Below, one piece after another: positions 9,918-19,391 of a stretch of DNA of 64,000 nt (position 1 is its first letter; every line of letters begins with the position of its first letter). The position numbers and the translations under genes were made by a program. The DNA comes from Desulfobulbus sp. (GTDB lineage: Bacteria > Desulfobacterota > Desulfobulbia > Desulfobulbales > Desulfobulbaceae). The DNA is taken from contig JAITGO010000021.1 of the NCBI GenBank assembly GCA_031280615.1, positions 1-64,000 on the forward strand. The letters are read 5' to 3'. Under the pieces are notes generated by a model that saw only the letters and a list, made by a program, of their open reading frames with translations, was not told where the DNA came from and searched no databases.

Positions 9918-10981
9918 CAATCGGCGTTGGCGGCGGCGATTTCACGGAACTTCAGCTCCACGGAGACGAAAGCATCGATCAGCACCGGGTCGAAATGGCT
10001 GCCCTTGCCTTCGAGCATGATGCCCATGGCCTCATCATGAGTCATGGAACTCTTGTACACCCGTTTGGAGATCAGGGCATCGTACACATCGGCTATCGCC
10101 ATGATCCGCCCGGCCAGGGGGATCGCATCGCCCACCAGCCCGCGCGGATAGCCGCTGCCATTGAACTTTTCGTGATGGCTGCCGGCGATTTCCTTGGCGC
10201 AGTTGAGAAAGGAGGTCGGCTGGCCGGCCATGTGCTCCAAATTGGCAATGACCTCCTCGCCATACAGGGTGTGTTTTTTCATCTCGTCGAATTCTTCGAC
10301 CGTCAGTTTGCCGGGCTTGAGCAGGATCGAATCTCGAATCGCCACCTTACCGATATCGTGCAAGGGCGCCGATTTCCCCAGCAGCACCACATAGTCCTCG
10401 GTCAAGTGGGAGAGAAAACGCCCCTGCTGCACCAAGGTCTCGGCCAACAGGACAACATATGCCCTGGTTCGGTGGATGTGGCTGCCTGTTTCCGGATCGC
10501 GATATTCCGAGAGCTCGCCCATGGCCTCAATGATGACATCCTTGAGCAACTCCGCCTCTTGGGTCCGCTCCTCGACCAACCGTTCAAGATTGGTCCGGTA
10601 TGCATGCAACTCCAAATGGTTGCGGACCCGGGAACGCAGTTCGACCCCTTTGAACGGCTTGGTGACGTAATCGACGCCGCCGAGACTGAAACCTCGGACC
10701 ACGTCGTCGGACTCGGCGCGGGCGGTCAGGAAAATAACCGGAATGGTGCGGGTCGCCGGGTTTTGGCTCAGCGTCTCCACGGTCTGAAAGCCGCTTATTC
10801 CCGGCATCATGACGTCCATCAGGATCAATTGCGGCAAGGTGGCCGCGATCCGTTCCAGAGCCTGTTCGCCGGTGGTGGCATAGGCAAAATCGCAATCGAG
10901 TTCCTTCAACTGCGATATGGCGATCTGAATGTTCTCGGGAACGTCGTCGACAATAAAAATCAGGGGCTTTTTCTTGGTCAT
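9917..10981 (-). CDS. Response regulator with HD-GYP output, probable c-di-GMP phosphodiesterase
   Basis: 354 residues. Residues 5-122 are a receiver domain with the acidic pair at 12-13, phosphoacceptor Asp56 in LMDVMMP, and TKPFK near 108. A short coiled linker leads to an HD-GYP domain (about 150-345) with HDIGK at 208-212, HHEKFNGSGYPRGL around 269-282 and ADVYDAL after it. All metal and GYP residues are present, so it should degrade c-di-GMP when phosphorylated. The start codon overlaps the stop of the upstream hybrid kinase by four bases (ATGA). That makes the kinase its natural partner. Confidence 0.95.
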   Translation of the reverse strand: MTKKKPLIFIVDDVPENIQIAISQLKELDCDFAYATTGEQALERIAATLPQLILMDVMMPGISGFQTVETLSQNPATRTIPVIFLTARAESDDVVRGFSLGGVDYVTKPFKGVELRSRVRNHLELHAYRTNLERLVEERTQEAELLKDVIIEAMGELSEYRDPETGSHIHRTRAYVVLLAETLVQQGRFLSHLTEDYVVLLGKSAPLHDIGKVAIRDSILLKPGKLTVEEFDEMKKHTLYGEEVIANLEHMAGQPTSFLNCAKEIAGSHHEKFNGSGYPRGLVGDAIPLAGRIMAIADVYDALISKRVYKSSMTHDEAMGIMLEGKGSHFDPVLIDAFVSVELKFREIAAANAD

Positions 10982-12999
10982 GATTCGCTCCGCTGAGCCA
11001 TCCGGGACAATTTGGCGAGGAGGCGATCCACGCCTAGAATATTGGGATCTTGGGCATGTTGGAGCAACTCTTCGCCCAAACGGGTCAGGATCGGTTGGTT
11101 CACGGCCTCTCCCCGTTGCCGCATGCTGGTGCCCAACAAGGCGGCATCGGTCAGGCTGCCGGAAAAGGCGGCCTGCCGCCGCAACTCTTCCAGTTCGTCA
11201 TTCCAGGCATCGTTATTGAGCAGCGTAAGGATCTGGTCTTCCTCGCCCGTCGTACTTTCGCCCGTGGTCGGGGCCGGCGGCGGCTCCGCGGTAACGTGGA
11301 CAAAGCGGTCGACCACATCCTGCAGCTCCTCCAACCGGAAGGGTTTTTGCAAAAAGGCGTCGAACAGGGGGCGATAGTCGGCCTCTTCGAGGATGTGCCC
11401 TGTCATGACCACCACCGGAATCGAGGCGATCTCGGACTCCTCACGCAACTGTTTGGTCACTTCGCGGCCATTGGACCCGGCCAGATTCATGTCCATGAAA
11501 ATCAGGTCCGGCCGTTCGTTCCGGGCAATGGCCAGGGCTTCGGGGCCGGTGTCCGCAGTGAACACCCGGTACGGGCTGTCCTGGAAAAAGTCGAGGAACA
11601 CATCCTTGATCAGCTCGACGTCGTCCACGACCAGCAATTTCTTCTGCGCCCCTTGCGCGGTCCGGCCAGCCGGGACCGCTTCCTGCACGGGCTGAATCGG
11701 CTCGGTCGACGGCACCTCGTCGAACAGGAGGATGAATTTGCTGCCCACCCCTTCCTTGCTCTCGAGTTCGATTCGGCCGCCCATCATCATCGTCAACCGG
11801 CTGCACAGGGTCAGGCCCAGGCCGACCCCGCCGAAGTGCTTGGTGGCCTCCTCCTCGGTCTGATGGAAGAGATCGAGAATCTTGCGCTGATCCGCCTCGG
11901 TAATACCGGTACCGGTATCGTCGATGACAAAGCGCAGATTCAGGCACTCGGGCTTGTTTTCGCTGGGTGTTCCGTCCACGGTCAAGCTCACCGCCCCTTC
12001 GCTGGTGAACTTGACCGCGTTGCCGACCAGGTTTTGCAGGATCTGCTTCAAGCGCACCCCGTCGAACCGCACGTATTCGGGCAGACGGTCAACCACTCGG
12101 CAGGTGAAGCGAATGCCCTTCTCGTCGGCGAGATCTTTGAACAACCCGTCGACATCGTTGACAATCGACTGCAAACGTACCGAAGTGGCCGTGATCTGGA
12201 GCCGATCGGAATCGATCTTGGACAGCTCCATGATATCGTTGAAGATCGAGACCAGGGCCATGCTGCTTTTGTGGATGATGGCCACAAAGCGTTTTTCCTT
12301 GGCCGCAAGCTGGGAATTGGCAAGCATTTCGGTGTAGCCGATGATGGCGTTCAACGGCGTTCGAACCTCGTGATTGATGTTGGCGATGAACTCGCTCTTC
12401 ATCCGCCGGGCCGACTCCTCGGCAAACGAATCGGGCTCGCAGGGGCATGGCGCCTCTTGCGGTGGAGCCGCCACGGTCCCGAACCAGTACAACCGGCTTG
12501 CACCCTGGGCGGCCAGCGATACCAGTTGCCCCGGTGGCTCGGCCTGTTGCTCCCCTGCCGGTGGATTCGCGCTAGGCGGCACGGTTACCCGTTCCTGTCC
12601 GCCGGCGCGCAGGGCCACGATCTCGGGATGTTCCGCCAGTTCTGGCAAGAGATCGAGCAGGCCGGCGCCAACCGGCGAAGCTTGTTCCCGAGCATACGCC
12701 TGCTGGGCGCTTTGGTTGGCGGCCACTACCCGCAACTCGGCATTCAGCCGAAGAATGGGGGTCGGTGCCCGCTCCACGGCCTGTTCGGCCAGGTCCAGTT
12801 GCAGGGCCAACTCGTCCTTGTCGCGCCGTTGCCGCTTCAGCCATGGAGCCATCGCCAAAATAACGGCAATGAGTACCACCACGGCCAGCACCAACGGCAA
12901 CCAGGTGACAAAAGAGGCATCGCCTTCCGCAGCGGCGGCAGGAAGGGGCAAAAGCGAGGCGGCAACCAGGCAGGCAAGGGCGGGCAATAAGGTTTTCAC
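10978..12999 (-). CDS. Hybrid sensor histidine kinase with C-terminal receiver and extra helical domain
   Basis: 673 residues from a GTG at 12999 with AGGA upstream. Residues 1-24 look like a signal sequence and a second hydrophobic helix lies at 33-53. A PAS-like region spans about 70-175. The dimerisation helix carries His210 in NINHEVRTPLN. The ATPase domain has the N-box around N323-N327, DTGTG at 361-365 and GVGLGL. A receiver domain follows (KKLLVVDD at 453-460, phosphoacceptor Asp503 in FMDMNLAG). The last 90 residues are helical and could be a degenerate Hpt domain, but no clear Hpt His motif is seen. The short extracytoplasmic segment suggests sensing in the membrane or cytoplasm. 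It drives the HD-GYP regulator behind it. Confidence 0.93.
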   Translation of the reverse strand: MKTLLPALACLVAASLLPLPAAAAEGDASFVTWLPLVLAVVVLIAVILAMAPWLKRQRRDKDELALQLDLAEQAVERAPTPILRLNAELRVVAANQSAQQAYAREQASPVGAGLLDLLPELAEHPEIVALRAGGQERVTVPPSANPPAGEQQAEPPGQLVSLAAQGASRLYWFGTVAAPPQEAPCPCEPDSFAEESARRMKSEFIANINHEVRTPLNAIIGYTEMLANSQLAAKEKRFVAIIHKSSMALVSIFNDIMELSKIDSDRLQITATSVRLQSIVNDVDGLFKDLADEKGIRFTCRVVDRLPEYVRFDGVRLKQILQNLVGNAVKFTSEGAVSLTVDGTPSENKPECLNLRFVIDDTGTGITEADQRKILDLFHQTEEEATKHFGGVGLGLTLCSRLTMMMGGRIELESKEGVGSKFILLFDEVPSTEPIQPVQEAVPAGRTAQGAQKKLLVVDDVELIKDVFLDFFQDSPYRVFTADTGPEALAIARNERPDLIFMDMNLAGSNGREVTKQLREESEIASIPVVVMTGHILEEADYRPLFDAFLQKPFRLEELQDVVDRFVHVTAEPPPAPTTGESTTGEEDQILTLLNNDAWNDELEELRRQAAFSGSLTDAALLGTSMRQRGEAVNQPILTRLGEELLQHAQDPNILGVDRLLAKLSRMAQRSES

Positions 13000-13043
13000 A
13001 TTACATCATCCTGAAAAGAAAAAGAAAAGTGATGGCCTTCACC

Positions 13044-13072
13044 ATTATAGAACCTGCCCGGATGATTGTCAA
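13044..13072 (-). promoter_or_regulatory. Perfect-consensus sigma-70 promoter of the kinase/HD-GYP operon
   Basis: On the minus strand TTGACA (13067-13072) and TATAAT (13044-13049) are separated by exactly 17 bases. The -10 box ends 44 bases before the GTG at 12999. No operator is obvious around it. Confidence 0.8.
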
Positions 13073-13147
13073 AACCAGCTTGGCGGCGGCGGTGTTTTCC
13101 CATCCGGAACGGCGGCCGGCCCGACCAACGCCAACGAATCGGGCGGT

Positions 13148-14539
13148 TCAAGCCGGCGGAGCCGTTTTCCCGCAGGCGGCAAAGGAGCGGGCGGCGGCGA
13201 TAAAACCGGTCGCCCATTCCGGCGTGCCCGAGGCCATGACATGGGTGTAGAGGGCCAGGACATTGCGCTTGACCAGGCCGTCGCGGCCATCGCGAAAGCC
13301 GGTTCCTCGGTTCATGGCAAGGGACAGGTCGTCGGTGGTCCCGTCCCATCGATGCACGATCGAATACCGGAATTCATGCCCCTTGATGCGGGTCCCCACC
13401 GGATAGAAACTATTGGGCTTTTCCACGGTGAAGGCGGAATAGCCGTGGGCCTGCGGCTTGGCGCCAATGGCGAAGGTGACCGGAAACACCCCGGCCAGGG
13501 GATATTCCCGATTGTCGAGCAGGATGGAGCGGCCGAGATAGATCAAGCCGCCGCACTCGGCGTAAACCGGCAATCCGGCGTCGATGCGTTCGCGCACCGA
13601 TCGGCGGAACCCGGCGTTGTCGGCCAATTCTCTGGCGCTGGTCTCGGGAAAACCGCCGCCGATGTACAAGCCGTCGAGATCCGGCGGCAATTCCTGGAAC
13701 CGGAGGGCGTCGATCATCACCAGTCGGGCCCCGGCCGCGGCCAGGGCCTCCAGGTTTTCCTGGTAATAAAACTGGAAGGCGGCGTCGCGAAGCACCCCGA
13801 TGGTCACTTCTGACGCGGCTTGGCCGTCCTGTTCCGGGGGCAGCGGCGCCACTTCGCGCATACGGCCGACAATGGCATCCAGATCGAAATGGTTCTCGGC
13901 CAACACCGCCAGGCTGGCCACCGCCTCGCTGGCCGCCGCGTATTCCTGGTGCGGCGTCACCCCGAGATGGCGCATGGGAAACACATCCTTCTTCAGCCTG
14001 GGCATGATGCCGAGCACCGGAAGATCGATGTATTTTTCCAGGGATTGCCGGATCACCTTCTCATGCCGGGCCGTGGCGATCTGGTTGAGAATGACGCCAG
14101 CAAAACGAATGCGGGGGTCAAAGGCCTGGCATCCCAGGACCAGGGCGGCCACGGTGCGGGTGGTCTTGGCGCAGTTGATCACCAACAGCACCGGCAGATC
14201 GAGCTGTTGGGCCAATTCGGCGGTGGAAAACTCGCCCTCGGCGCTCACTCCGTCGAAAATGCCGCGATTGCCCTCAACCACGGCAAAGCCATTGCCGTGG
14301 ATGCGGCGTTGAAAGGTGGTGGTGATGGCCTCGGCCGACATCAGGTAGGGATCGAGATTGTAGCAGGGTTGGCCGGAAGCCTTGCCCAGCCAGCCGGCAT
14401 CGATGTAATCCGGCCCTTTCTTGAACGACACCACTCCCTTGCCGCGATTGCTCAACGCCGCCACCAAGCCAACCGCGACCACCGATTTGCCCGACCCGCC
14501 GCTCAATCCGGCCAGCACCATGCTTCTGACTGTTTCCAC
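13148..14539 (-). CDS. cbiA: Cobyrinate a,c-diamide synthase
   Basis: 463 residues from a GTG at 14539, nine bases after AGGGG; the longer frame starts with a TTG directly on that motif and is unlikely. The N-terminal ATPase domain has the deviant P-loop GLSGGSGKS (about 11-19) and VVEGNRGIFDG. The C-terminal class I glutamine amidotransferase-like domain has the nucleophile Cys in YAECGGLIYLG (about residue 329) and the late HGYSAF stretch. The enzyme amidates the a and c side chains of cobyrinate with glutamine and ATP in cobalamin synthesis. No other cob/cbi gene is nearby. It ends an operon with uvrB and a DUF374 acyltransferase, 33 bases after the latter. Confidence 0.92.
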   Translation of the reverse strand: METVRSMVLAGLSGGSGKSVVAVGLVAALSNRGKGVVSFKKGPDYIDAGWLGKASGQPCYNLDPYLMSAEAITTTFQRRIHGNGFAVVEGNRGIFDGVSAEGEFSTAELAQQLDLPVLLVINCAKTTRTVAALVLGCQAFDPRIRFAGVILNQIATARHEKVIRQSLEKYIDLPVLGIMPRLKKDVFPMRHLGVTPHQEYAAASEAVASLAVLAENHFDLDAIVGRMREVAPLPPEQDGQAASEVTIGVLRDAAFQFYYQENLEALAAAGARLVMIDALRFQELPPDLDGLYIGGGFPETSARELADNAGFRRSVRERIDAGLPVYAECGGLIYLGRSILLDNREYPLAGVFPVTFAIGAKPQAHGYSAFTVEKPNSFYPVGTRIKGHEFRYSIVHRWDGTTDDLSLAMNRGTGFRDGRDGLVKRNVLALYTHVMASGTPEWATGFIAAARSFAACGKTAPPA

Positions 14540-14572
14540 AACGATCAACCCCTGTCTTGTTCGGCAAAAAAC

Positions 14573-15319
14573 CTAATAATGCGTTGTTCCATCCCGCAGC
14601 GACGGCTCGTTCCGTGGCGGGGACAACCTGTCGGCCCCCGGCCTGCCGCCATCGTGGGTCTTGCGGCCGACCTCATGCCAGGCGGCCTCGTACAGCCGGT
14701 TGAGCCGCTGCTCTACTTCAAGCCGCCAAGCCTCCACCTGCTCCGCCCCGATTCCCGGCTCCACCCACAAGGGCTCGCCGTGCCGAACCACGATGGTGGT
14801 GAAAGGCAGCGGCACCGCGGTCCGATCCCAGCTGTTGAAGATCAGCACCCGCCGGGCGGCCCAGGCAACGGGAAAGATGGGCAGGCCCGTTTTGCTGGCC
14901 ATGAGGATGCAGCCGGCCTGGGCCTGCCGGGCCGGTCCCTGGGAACCGTCGGCCACGATAGCGCCATTGAGTCCCTGGCGCAACCGCTCGATCATTTCTT
15001 TCAGGGCCTTGACCCCGCCCCGGTGCGACGATCCCCGGACCGGCACATGCCCCATCAGACTCGCCAAGCGGGCAATATATTCGCCGTCCTTGCTGGCGCT
15101 GACCATGATCGCGCTGGGAAACTTCCTGAAATAATAGAAAAGAAACAAGAATGAATAGTGCCAAAAGACGGCAATGCCCGTCTTGCCGGTCTGCACGTAT
15201 TGCCGAAGCGGGGCATCGCCCCGTACCTTCACCCGGCAGGTGGCGAACCACAGCCGGATCAGGCCATACACCATCCGGGGCACTATCGCCAGGGCGCATC
15301 GATACCAAAAATCAGCCAA
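14573..15319 (-). CDS. DUF374 lysophospholipid acyltransferase-like protein
   Basis: 248 residues from a TTG at 15319 that overlaps the end of uvrB; GGAG lies seven bases before it, inside uvrB. The N-terminal 40 residues include a hydrophobic segment. The FWHYSFLF stretch, the [17 protein letters not shown] block, RGSSHRGG and [11 protein letters not shown] are characteristic of DUF374. This family is related to LpxL/PlsC acyltransferases and is often found in Gram-negative envelope or lipid A contexts. A role in acylating an envelope lipid is inferred only. The C-terminal 25 residues are polar and probably disordered. Translational coupling to uvrB is likely. Confidence 0.88.
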   Translation of the reverse strand: MADFWYRCALAIVPRMVYGLIRLWFATCRVKVRGDAPLRQYVQTGKTGIAVFWHYSFLFLFYYFRKFPSAIMVSASKDGEYIARLASLMGHVPVRGSSHRGGVKALKEMIERLRQGLNGAIVADGSQGPARQAQAGCILMASKTGLPIFPVAWAARRVLIFNSWDRTAVPLPFTTIVVRHGEPLWVEPGIGAEQVEAWRLEVEQRLNRLYEAAWHEVGRKTHDGGRPGADRLSPPRNEPSLRDGTTHY

Positions 15320-17357
15320 CTGCCAGCTCCATCATCTTGAGTTCCTTGATCCGGTCCCGGTAACCAGCCGCCTCCTCGAAGGCCAGTTGTCGGGCCGCCT
15401 CGCGCATCTTGTTTTCCAGTTCCGCTATTTCGCGTTGAATCTCGGCAACGCTGTGGTAGACGATCTCCGGCTCGGCCATGGCCGCCACCGAGCGGCCGGC
15501 CGCATCCTCGGCCCCAATCCATCCCGAGGCCTTGAGATGCTGGGCCATGGTGTCCTTGATCTCCGAAATCACGGTCCGCGGCACGATATCGTGCTCTTGG
15601 TTGTAGCGTTCCTGGATGGCCCGCCGCCGGTTGGTCTCGTCGATGGTGGCCCGCATCGACCGGGTCACGCTATCGGCATAGAGGATGACCGTGCCGCCGG
15701 CGTTGCGGGCCGCCCGGCCGCAGGTCTGGACCAGCGAACGTTCGGAGCGCAGAAAGCCCTCCTTATCGGCGTCGAGCACCGCCACCAGCGACACCTCCGG
15801 GATGTCCAGGCCCTCGCGCAGCAGGTTGATGCCGATCAACACATCGTACTGGCGCTGGCGCAGATCGCGGATCAGCTCCACCCGCTCCAGGGTCTTGATG
15901 TCGGAGTGGAGATAGCGGACCCGCACCCCCAATTCCTCGTAATACTGGGTCAAGTCTTCGGCCATCCGCTTAGTCAGGGTGGTAACCAGCACCGCTTCGT
16001 TGCGAGCGGCACGCAGCCGGATCTCTTCCAGCAGGTCATCGACCTGGGTCGAGGCCGGCCGCACCTCGATGCGCGGATCGAGCAGGCCGGTGGGCCGGAT
16101 CAGCTGTTCGACCACATACTCCTTGGCATGCGCCAGCTCATAAGGGCCGGGCGTGGCCGACACGTAGACCACCTGGCGGATGCGGCGCTCGAACTCGTCG
16201 AAGCGCAGCGGCCGGTTGTCCAGGGCCGAGGGCAGCCGGAAACCGTACTCCACCAGGGTTTGCTTGCGCGAGCGGTCGCCGTTGTACATGCCGCCGACCT
16301 GGGGCACGGCAATGTGCGACTCGTCGATGACGAGCAGGTAGTCGTCCGGAAAATAGTCGAGCAGGTTAGGCGGCGGCACGCCGGGCGGCTTGCCGGTGAG
16401 ATGGCGGCTGTAATTCTCGATGCCGTTGCAGTAACCCAGCTCGGCGATCATCTCCAGATCGAACAGGGTGCGCTGTTCCAGCCGCTGGGCCTCGACCAGC
16501 CGCGACGCCTCTTGCATCTCGGCCAGCCGCACCTGCAATTCGTCTTGGATCGCCCGCATGGCCGTCTTGAGGTTTTCCTGGCTGGTGACGAAGTGGCTGC
16601 CGGGAAAAACAGCCATCTCCTCGACGTCGGCCAGGACCTCGCCCCGCAGGGGATCGATCAGGGCGATGGCCTCGATGGTGTCGCCGAAGAATTCGACCCG
16701 CACCGCTCGGTCCTCCTCGTGCACCGGAAAGATGTCGAGCACGTCTCCCCGCACCCGGAAGGTGCCGCGATGAAAGGAATAATCGTTGCGTTCGTAGAGC
16801 ATGAAGGCCAAGCGCCGCAACACCTCCTCCATCGGAAAGTCCACGCCGGTGCGGAGAAAGAGATGCATGTCCCGATATTCCTCGGGCGAGCCGAGGCCGT
16901 AGATGCAGGAAACCGAGGCCACGATCAGCACGTCGCGCCTGGTCAGCAGCGAACGGGTGGCCGAGTGGCGCATCTTGTCGATGGCGTCGTTGATCGACGA
17001 ATCCTTCTCGATATAGGTGTCGGAGGCCGGAATGTAGGCCTCGGGCTGATAGTAATCGTAATAAGAGACGAAATATTCCACCGCATTGTGGGGAAACAAC
17101 TCGCGAAATTCGGCAAACAATTGGGCGGCCAGGGTCTTGTTGGGAGCGATCACCAGGGTGGGCCGCTGTACCTGGGCCACTACCTGGGCCATGGTGAAAG
17201 TCTTGCCCGAGCCGGTGACACCGAGGAGTATCTGTTCACGCACTCCGGCCTCGATGCCGGCGACCAGTCGGTCGATGGCTGCGGGCTGGTCGCCGGACGG
17301 GGTGAAATCGGAGACGATTTCAAAAAGGCGGCTGCTGTCGTAGAAGGCGGAGGACAC
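15312..17357 (-). CDS. uvrB: Excinuclease ABC subunit B
   Basis: 681 residues, full length for UvrB. Walker A is GVTGSGKT at 46-53. The beta-hairpin that clamps DNA is in the [16 protein letters not shown] block near 95-110. Helicase motifs follow ([39 protein letters not shown]), and a C-terminal UVR motif ([17 protein letters not shown]) that contacts UvrC. UvrB verifies damage after loading by UvrA and recruits UvrC in nucleotide excision repair. The start is a GTG without a clear Shine-Dalgarno sequence. I see no LexA-like palindrome upstream. It heads the uvrB-DUF374-cbiA operon. Confidence 0.98.
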   Translation of the reverse strand: MSSAFYDSSRLFEIVSDFTPSGDQPAAIDRLVAGIEAGVREQILLGVTGSGKTFTMAQVVAQVQRPTLVIAPNKTLAAQLFAEFRELFPHNAVEYFVSYYDYYQPEAYIPASDTYIEKDSSINDAIDKMRHSATRSLLTRRDVLIVASVSCIYGLGSPEEYRDMHLFLRTGVDFPMEEVLRRLAFMLYERNDYSFHRGTFRVRGDVLDIFPVHEEDRAVRVEFFGDTIEAIALIDPLRGEVLADVEEMAVFPGSHFVTSQENLKTAMRAIQDELQVRLAEMQEASRLVEAQRLEQRTLFDLEMIAELGYCNGIENYSRHLTGKPPGVPPPNLLDYFPDDYLLVIDESHIAVPQVGGMYNGDRSRKQTLVEYGFRLPSALDNRPLRFDEFERRIRQVVYVSATPGPYELAHAKEYVVEQLIRPTGLLDPRIEVRPASTQVDDLLEEIRLRAARNEAVLVTTLTKRMAEDLTQYYEELGVRVRYLHSDIKTLERVELIRDLRQRQYDVLIGINLLREGLDIPEVSLVAVLDADKEGFLRSERSLVQTCGRAARNAGGTVILYADSVTRSMRATIDETNRRRAIQERYNQEHDIVPRTVISEIKDTMAQHLKASGWIGAEDAAGRSVAAMAEPEIVYHSVAEIQREIAELENKMREAARQLAFEEAAGYRDRIKELKMMELAVG

Positions 17358-17678
17358 GGTGGGCGTTCGCGGGTTTGGCTGAGACGTTGTTATATTTGGG
17401 AGCGATTGCGATGTGTTTTATTATAGGTGTGGTGGCTAGTCCATGAGCGAAATCAAAGAATCAATGTTTTTTTGCAGCAACACGGCATTGATCGAGTCTG
17501 GATATTCCTCTGTATTGCCTTATGTTGGCGCAGTTAGTACTCTATGTCAAATTGAACAATATCAGTCAATATTTTTCAAGAGTCTTTCCTCTCAACCGCT
17601 TCGCAAAAAAATGAGTCAAATTTTCCTATCGTCAGATAGCCCAGCAAAGGATTTAATAAAAAATTTTTGCTTCAAAAA
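17358..17678. other. AT-rich intergenic stretch
   Basis: These 321 bases mark the step from GC-rich DNA to an AT-rich patch. A 100-codon plus-strand frame (17443-17745) lies here, but it has no ribosome-binding site, runs into the convergent methyltransferase and resembles nothing, so it is not called. TATAAT-like sequences near 17420 could belong to a uvrB promoter, but no matching -35 box is evident. Confidence 0.4.
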
Positions 17679-18488
17679 TTACGGAATAGCCGTATTTTTT
17701 TGTAGAATGCAAATCGATGTCCCCTCGATATGTTTAATTTCATAGAATTTAGGATCTTGAGCATGAAGCTGTTCCAACGCTTTGGTCACACCTTCCCAAG
17801 AACCATAATCGTGCCATAAAATGATCCCTCCATTTTTCACTACAGAGAATGCTACATGTGAATCATTTAGAACATAATCGTAGCTGTGGGATCCATCAAT
17901 GAACATAAAATCTATTTTATTCATATATTCAGAAAAATCGTATCGTGCCGAATCACCATAAAGTTGAATTATTTCAGCAATAGCCGATCTTTTTTTAAAC
18001 CTTACGCCAGATTCTTCTTTTATTATATATTCACGATCCCCCTCCGCAAGCACCTTAGACACATTATTCATGTCACTCTGTTTAATATCAATTGTAAACA
18101 CTTTTGTTCCTTGATCTTGATTCATTGCGACATTTAACGTTGTCCTACCATCAAAAGTTCCAATTTCAAACGTTAATTTTGGCTTATTTTTCTTCACCAG
18201 ACCTACAATAACAACCAATTCTAACAATGTTACATTTCCATCCCGACCATGTAGCTCACTAAGGGTTATGTCAACATCACCACCCAATATTTCATCAACA
18301 GTTACAACAGGAATTGATAATTTTTTATTAGAAAAAAAATGTATATCTATACAATTAAAAATAAATTTATTTTTTTTCAAAAAAAAACCACCAATAATTA
18401 AAAAAATACACGAACACGAACAACGAATATATTTTCTCAACGGAAAGACTTTACCTATTTTTTCATGAATTTTATTTATCGACAACAT
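17679..18488 (-). CDS. Class I SAM-dependent methyltransferase-like protein
   Basis: 269 residues. The central part matches the Methyltransf_24 type: LTFEIGTFDGRTTLNVA is the glycine-rich SAM-binding loop, KVFTIDIKQ the acidic strand end, and DFMFIDGSHSYDYVLND the substrate-side motif. IILWHDYGSWEGV follows. The first 60 residues include one hydrophobic segment (CIFLIIGGFFL), so it may be membrane-attached. Homologues often sit in surface polysaccharide loci, but no such locus is seen here. The gene is strongly AT-rich in contrast to uvrB, which suggests acquisition from another source. Its Shine-Dalgarno sequence (GGAG) is about 14 bases from the ATG, longer than usual. Confidence 0.8.
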   Translation of the reverse strand: MLSINKIHEKIGKVFPLRKYIRCSCSCIFLIIGGFFLKKNKFIFNCIDIHFFSNKKLSIPVVTVDEILGGDVDITLSELHGRDGNVTLLELVVIVGLVKKNKPKLTFEIGTFDGRTTLNVAMNQDQGTKVFTIDIKQSDMNNVSKVLAEGDREYIIKEESGVRFKKRSAIAEIIQLYGDSARYDFSEYMNKIDFMFIDGSHSYDYVLNDSHVAFSVVKNGGIILWHDYGSWEGVTKALEQLHAQDPKFYEIKHIEGTSICILQKNTAIP

Positions 18489-18656
18489 AATATCCGAATG
18501 ATCTCCTTTTTAAAATTTCCATATAAATCTATATAAATAATGCTTTTCATTTTATATACATATATCTAAAATTTAAATAAAACTACATATACCAATCATT
18601 ATTAATTAACTTTCCCCAATTCGTTTCCATATACGATTACCCACAAAGAATCGAGT

Positions 18657-19073
18657 TCACAATTTCTGCACAAACCATTCATATGAACCGTTCATGGTAA
18701 CAGTGCCCTCTTGATCCAGCACTTCGATAAAAACAATGACGGTTGCCCGCCCTTTCCTTTCCAGCTGTTGCTCAAATTTCTCTTTTTCGGTGATGTCGAT
18801 CCGGGCTCTTGCATGGATATGGGTCTGTGCCGGTTTTTTAAATTTAACATCCGATTTTCTCAGCATAGGAACAACCGAATTTTCCAGGTGCGGGAAATGT
18901 TTTTGCAGCGCCAAACCACTGCATGCTTCGGCAAGTGCAAACTGGGCACTAGCGTGAAACGTGCCCAAGTGATTTTTCACGCAATCCCTTAACTCCAGCT
19001 CAAGCACATGGTCGGCGGTATCCGATTCGATGATTTCAATAAATTTGTTGAACGGTATTTTTGTTATGTCCAT
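18657..19073 (-). CDS. Hotdog-fold (PaaI/DUF4442-like) protein
   Basis: 138 residues from the ATG at 19073; an in-frame TTG lies three codons upstream. The NHLGTFHASAQFALAEACSGLAL block is the central helix of a hotdog thioesterase-like fold, followed by beta strands (SDVKFKKPAQ, HARARI, ATVIVFIEVLDQEGTVTM). Members bind acyl-CoA-like thioesters; enzymatic activity is not proven by the sequence. It follows a small membrane protein gene by 15 bases, so the two are probably cotranscribed. Composition is AT-rich like its neighbours. Confidence 0.8.
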   Translation of the reverse strand: MDITKIPFNKFIEIIESDTADHVLELELRDCVKNHLGTFHASAQFALAEACSGLALQKHFPHLENSVVPMLRKSDVKFKKPAQTHIHARARIDITEKEKFEQQLERKGRATVIVFIEVLDQEGTVTMNGSYEWFVQKL

Positions 19074-19088
19074 AGAATGCAAAAAAAT

Positions 19089-19391
19089 TCAGATCGCTTT
19101 TTCCTTATCACTCCGATTGGTACCGGAAAAATCGCATCGATTACCATGTAACGAATTTGTCATACAATTTATTTCCATAATGAAAGACAGACAAATAAAA
19201 AGAAAAACCTGTGATAATAAATATTCAACTATTACCGAACGAAAGACAGACCTTTCAATCAATCGATTCGCCAATTTTGGCGAATAACCGAAGGTGATCA
19301 CTGACCAAACGTAATATCCTGTCCAATACAGGATCACGGTAAATATCAGCCAGAATATAAATTCTACTATTTTTTCTAAAATTGCCTGCAT
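19089..19391 (-). CDS. Small two-helix membrane protein, unrecognised
   Basis: 100 residues from the ATG at 19391, with AGGAT five bases upstream. Residues 7-33 form a strong hydrophobic helix (FIFWLIFTVILYWTGYYVW), followed by a short loop with FGYSPKL and a second helix at about 54-72 (VEYLLSQVFLFICLSFIM). The tail is polar. No function is recognised. It lies just before the hotdog gene in the same orientation. An 8-bp inverted repeat (19266-19285) sits inside the coding region. Confidence 0.5.
   Translation of the reverse strand: MQAILEKIVEFIFWLIFTVILYWTGYYVWSVITFGYSPKLANRLIERSVFRSVIVEYLLSQVFLFICLSFIMEINCMTNSLHGNRCDFSGTNRSDKEKAI

Noticed and set aside
14540..14572. Possible cobalamin riboswitch before cbiA
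   Set aside because: Only 33 bases separate it from the upstream gene, with no B12-box sequence; the gene is within an operon.
15174..17426. 750-codon frame antisense to uvrB, and similar long antisense frames elsewhere
   Set aside because: These arise from the GC-rich third codon positions of real genes; their sequences are low-complexity and His/Gly/Arg-rich.
17340..17440. LexA box for uvrB
   Set aside because: No CTGT-N8-ACAG or related palindrome was found in the upstream region.
17443..17745. 100-codon plus-strand frame after uvrB
   Set aside because: No ribosome-binding site, no recognisable protein, and it overlaps the end of the convergent methyltransferase.
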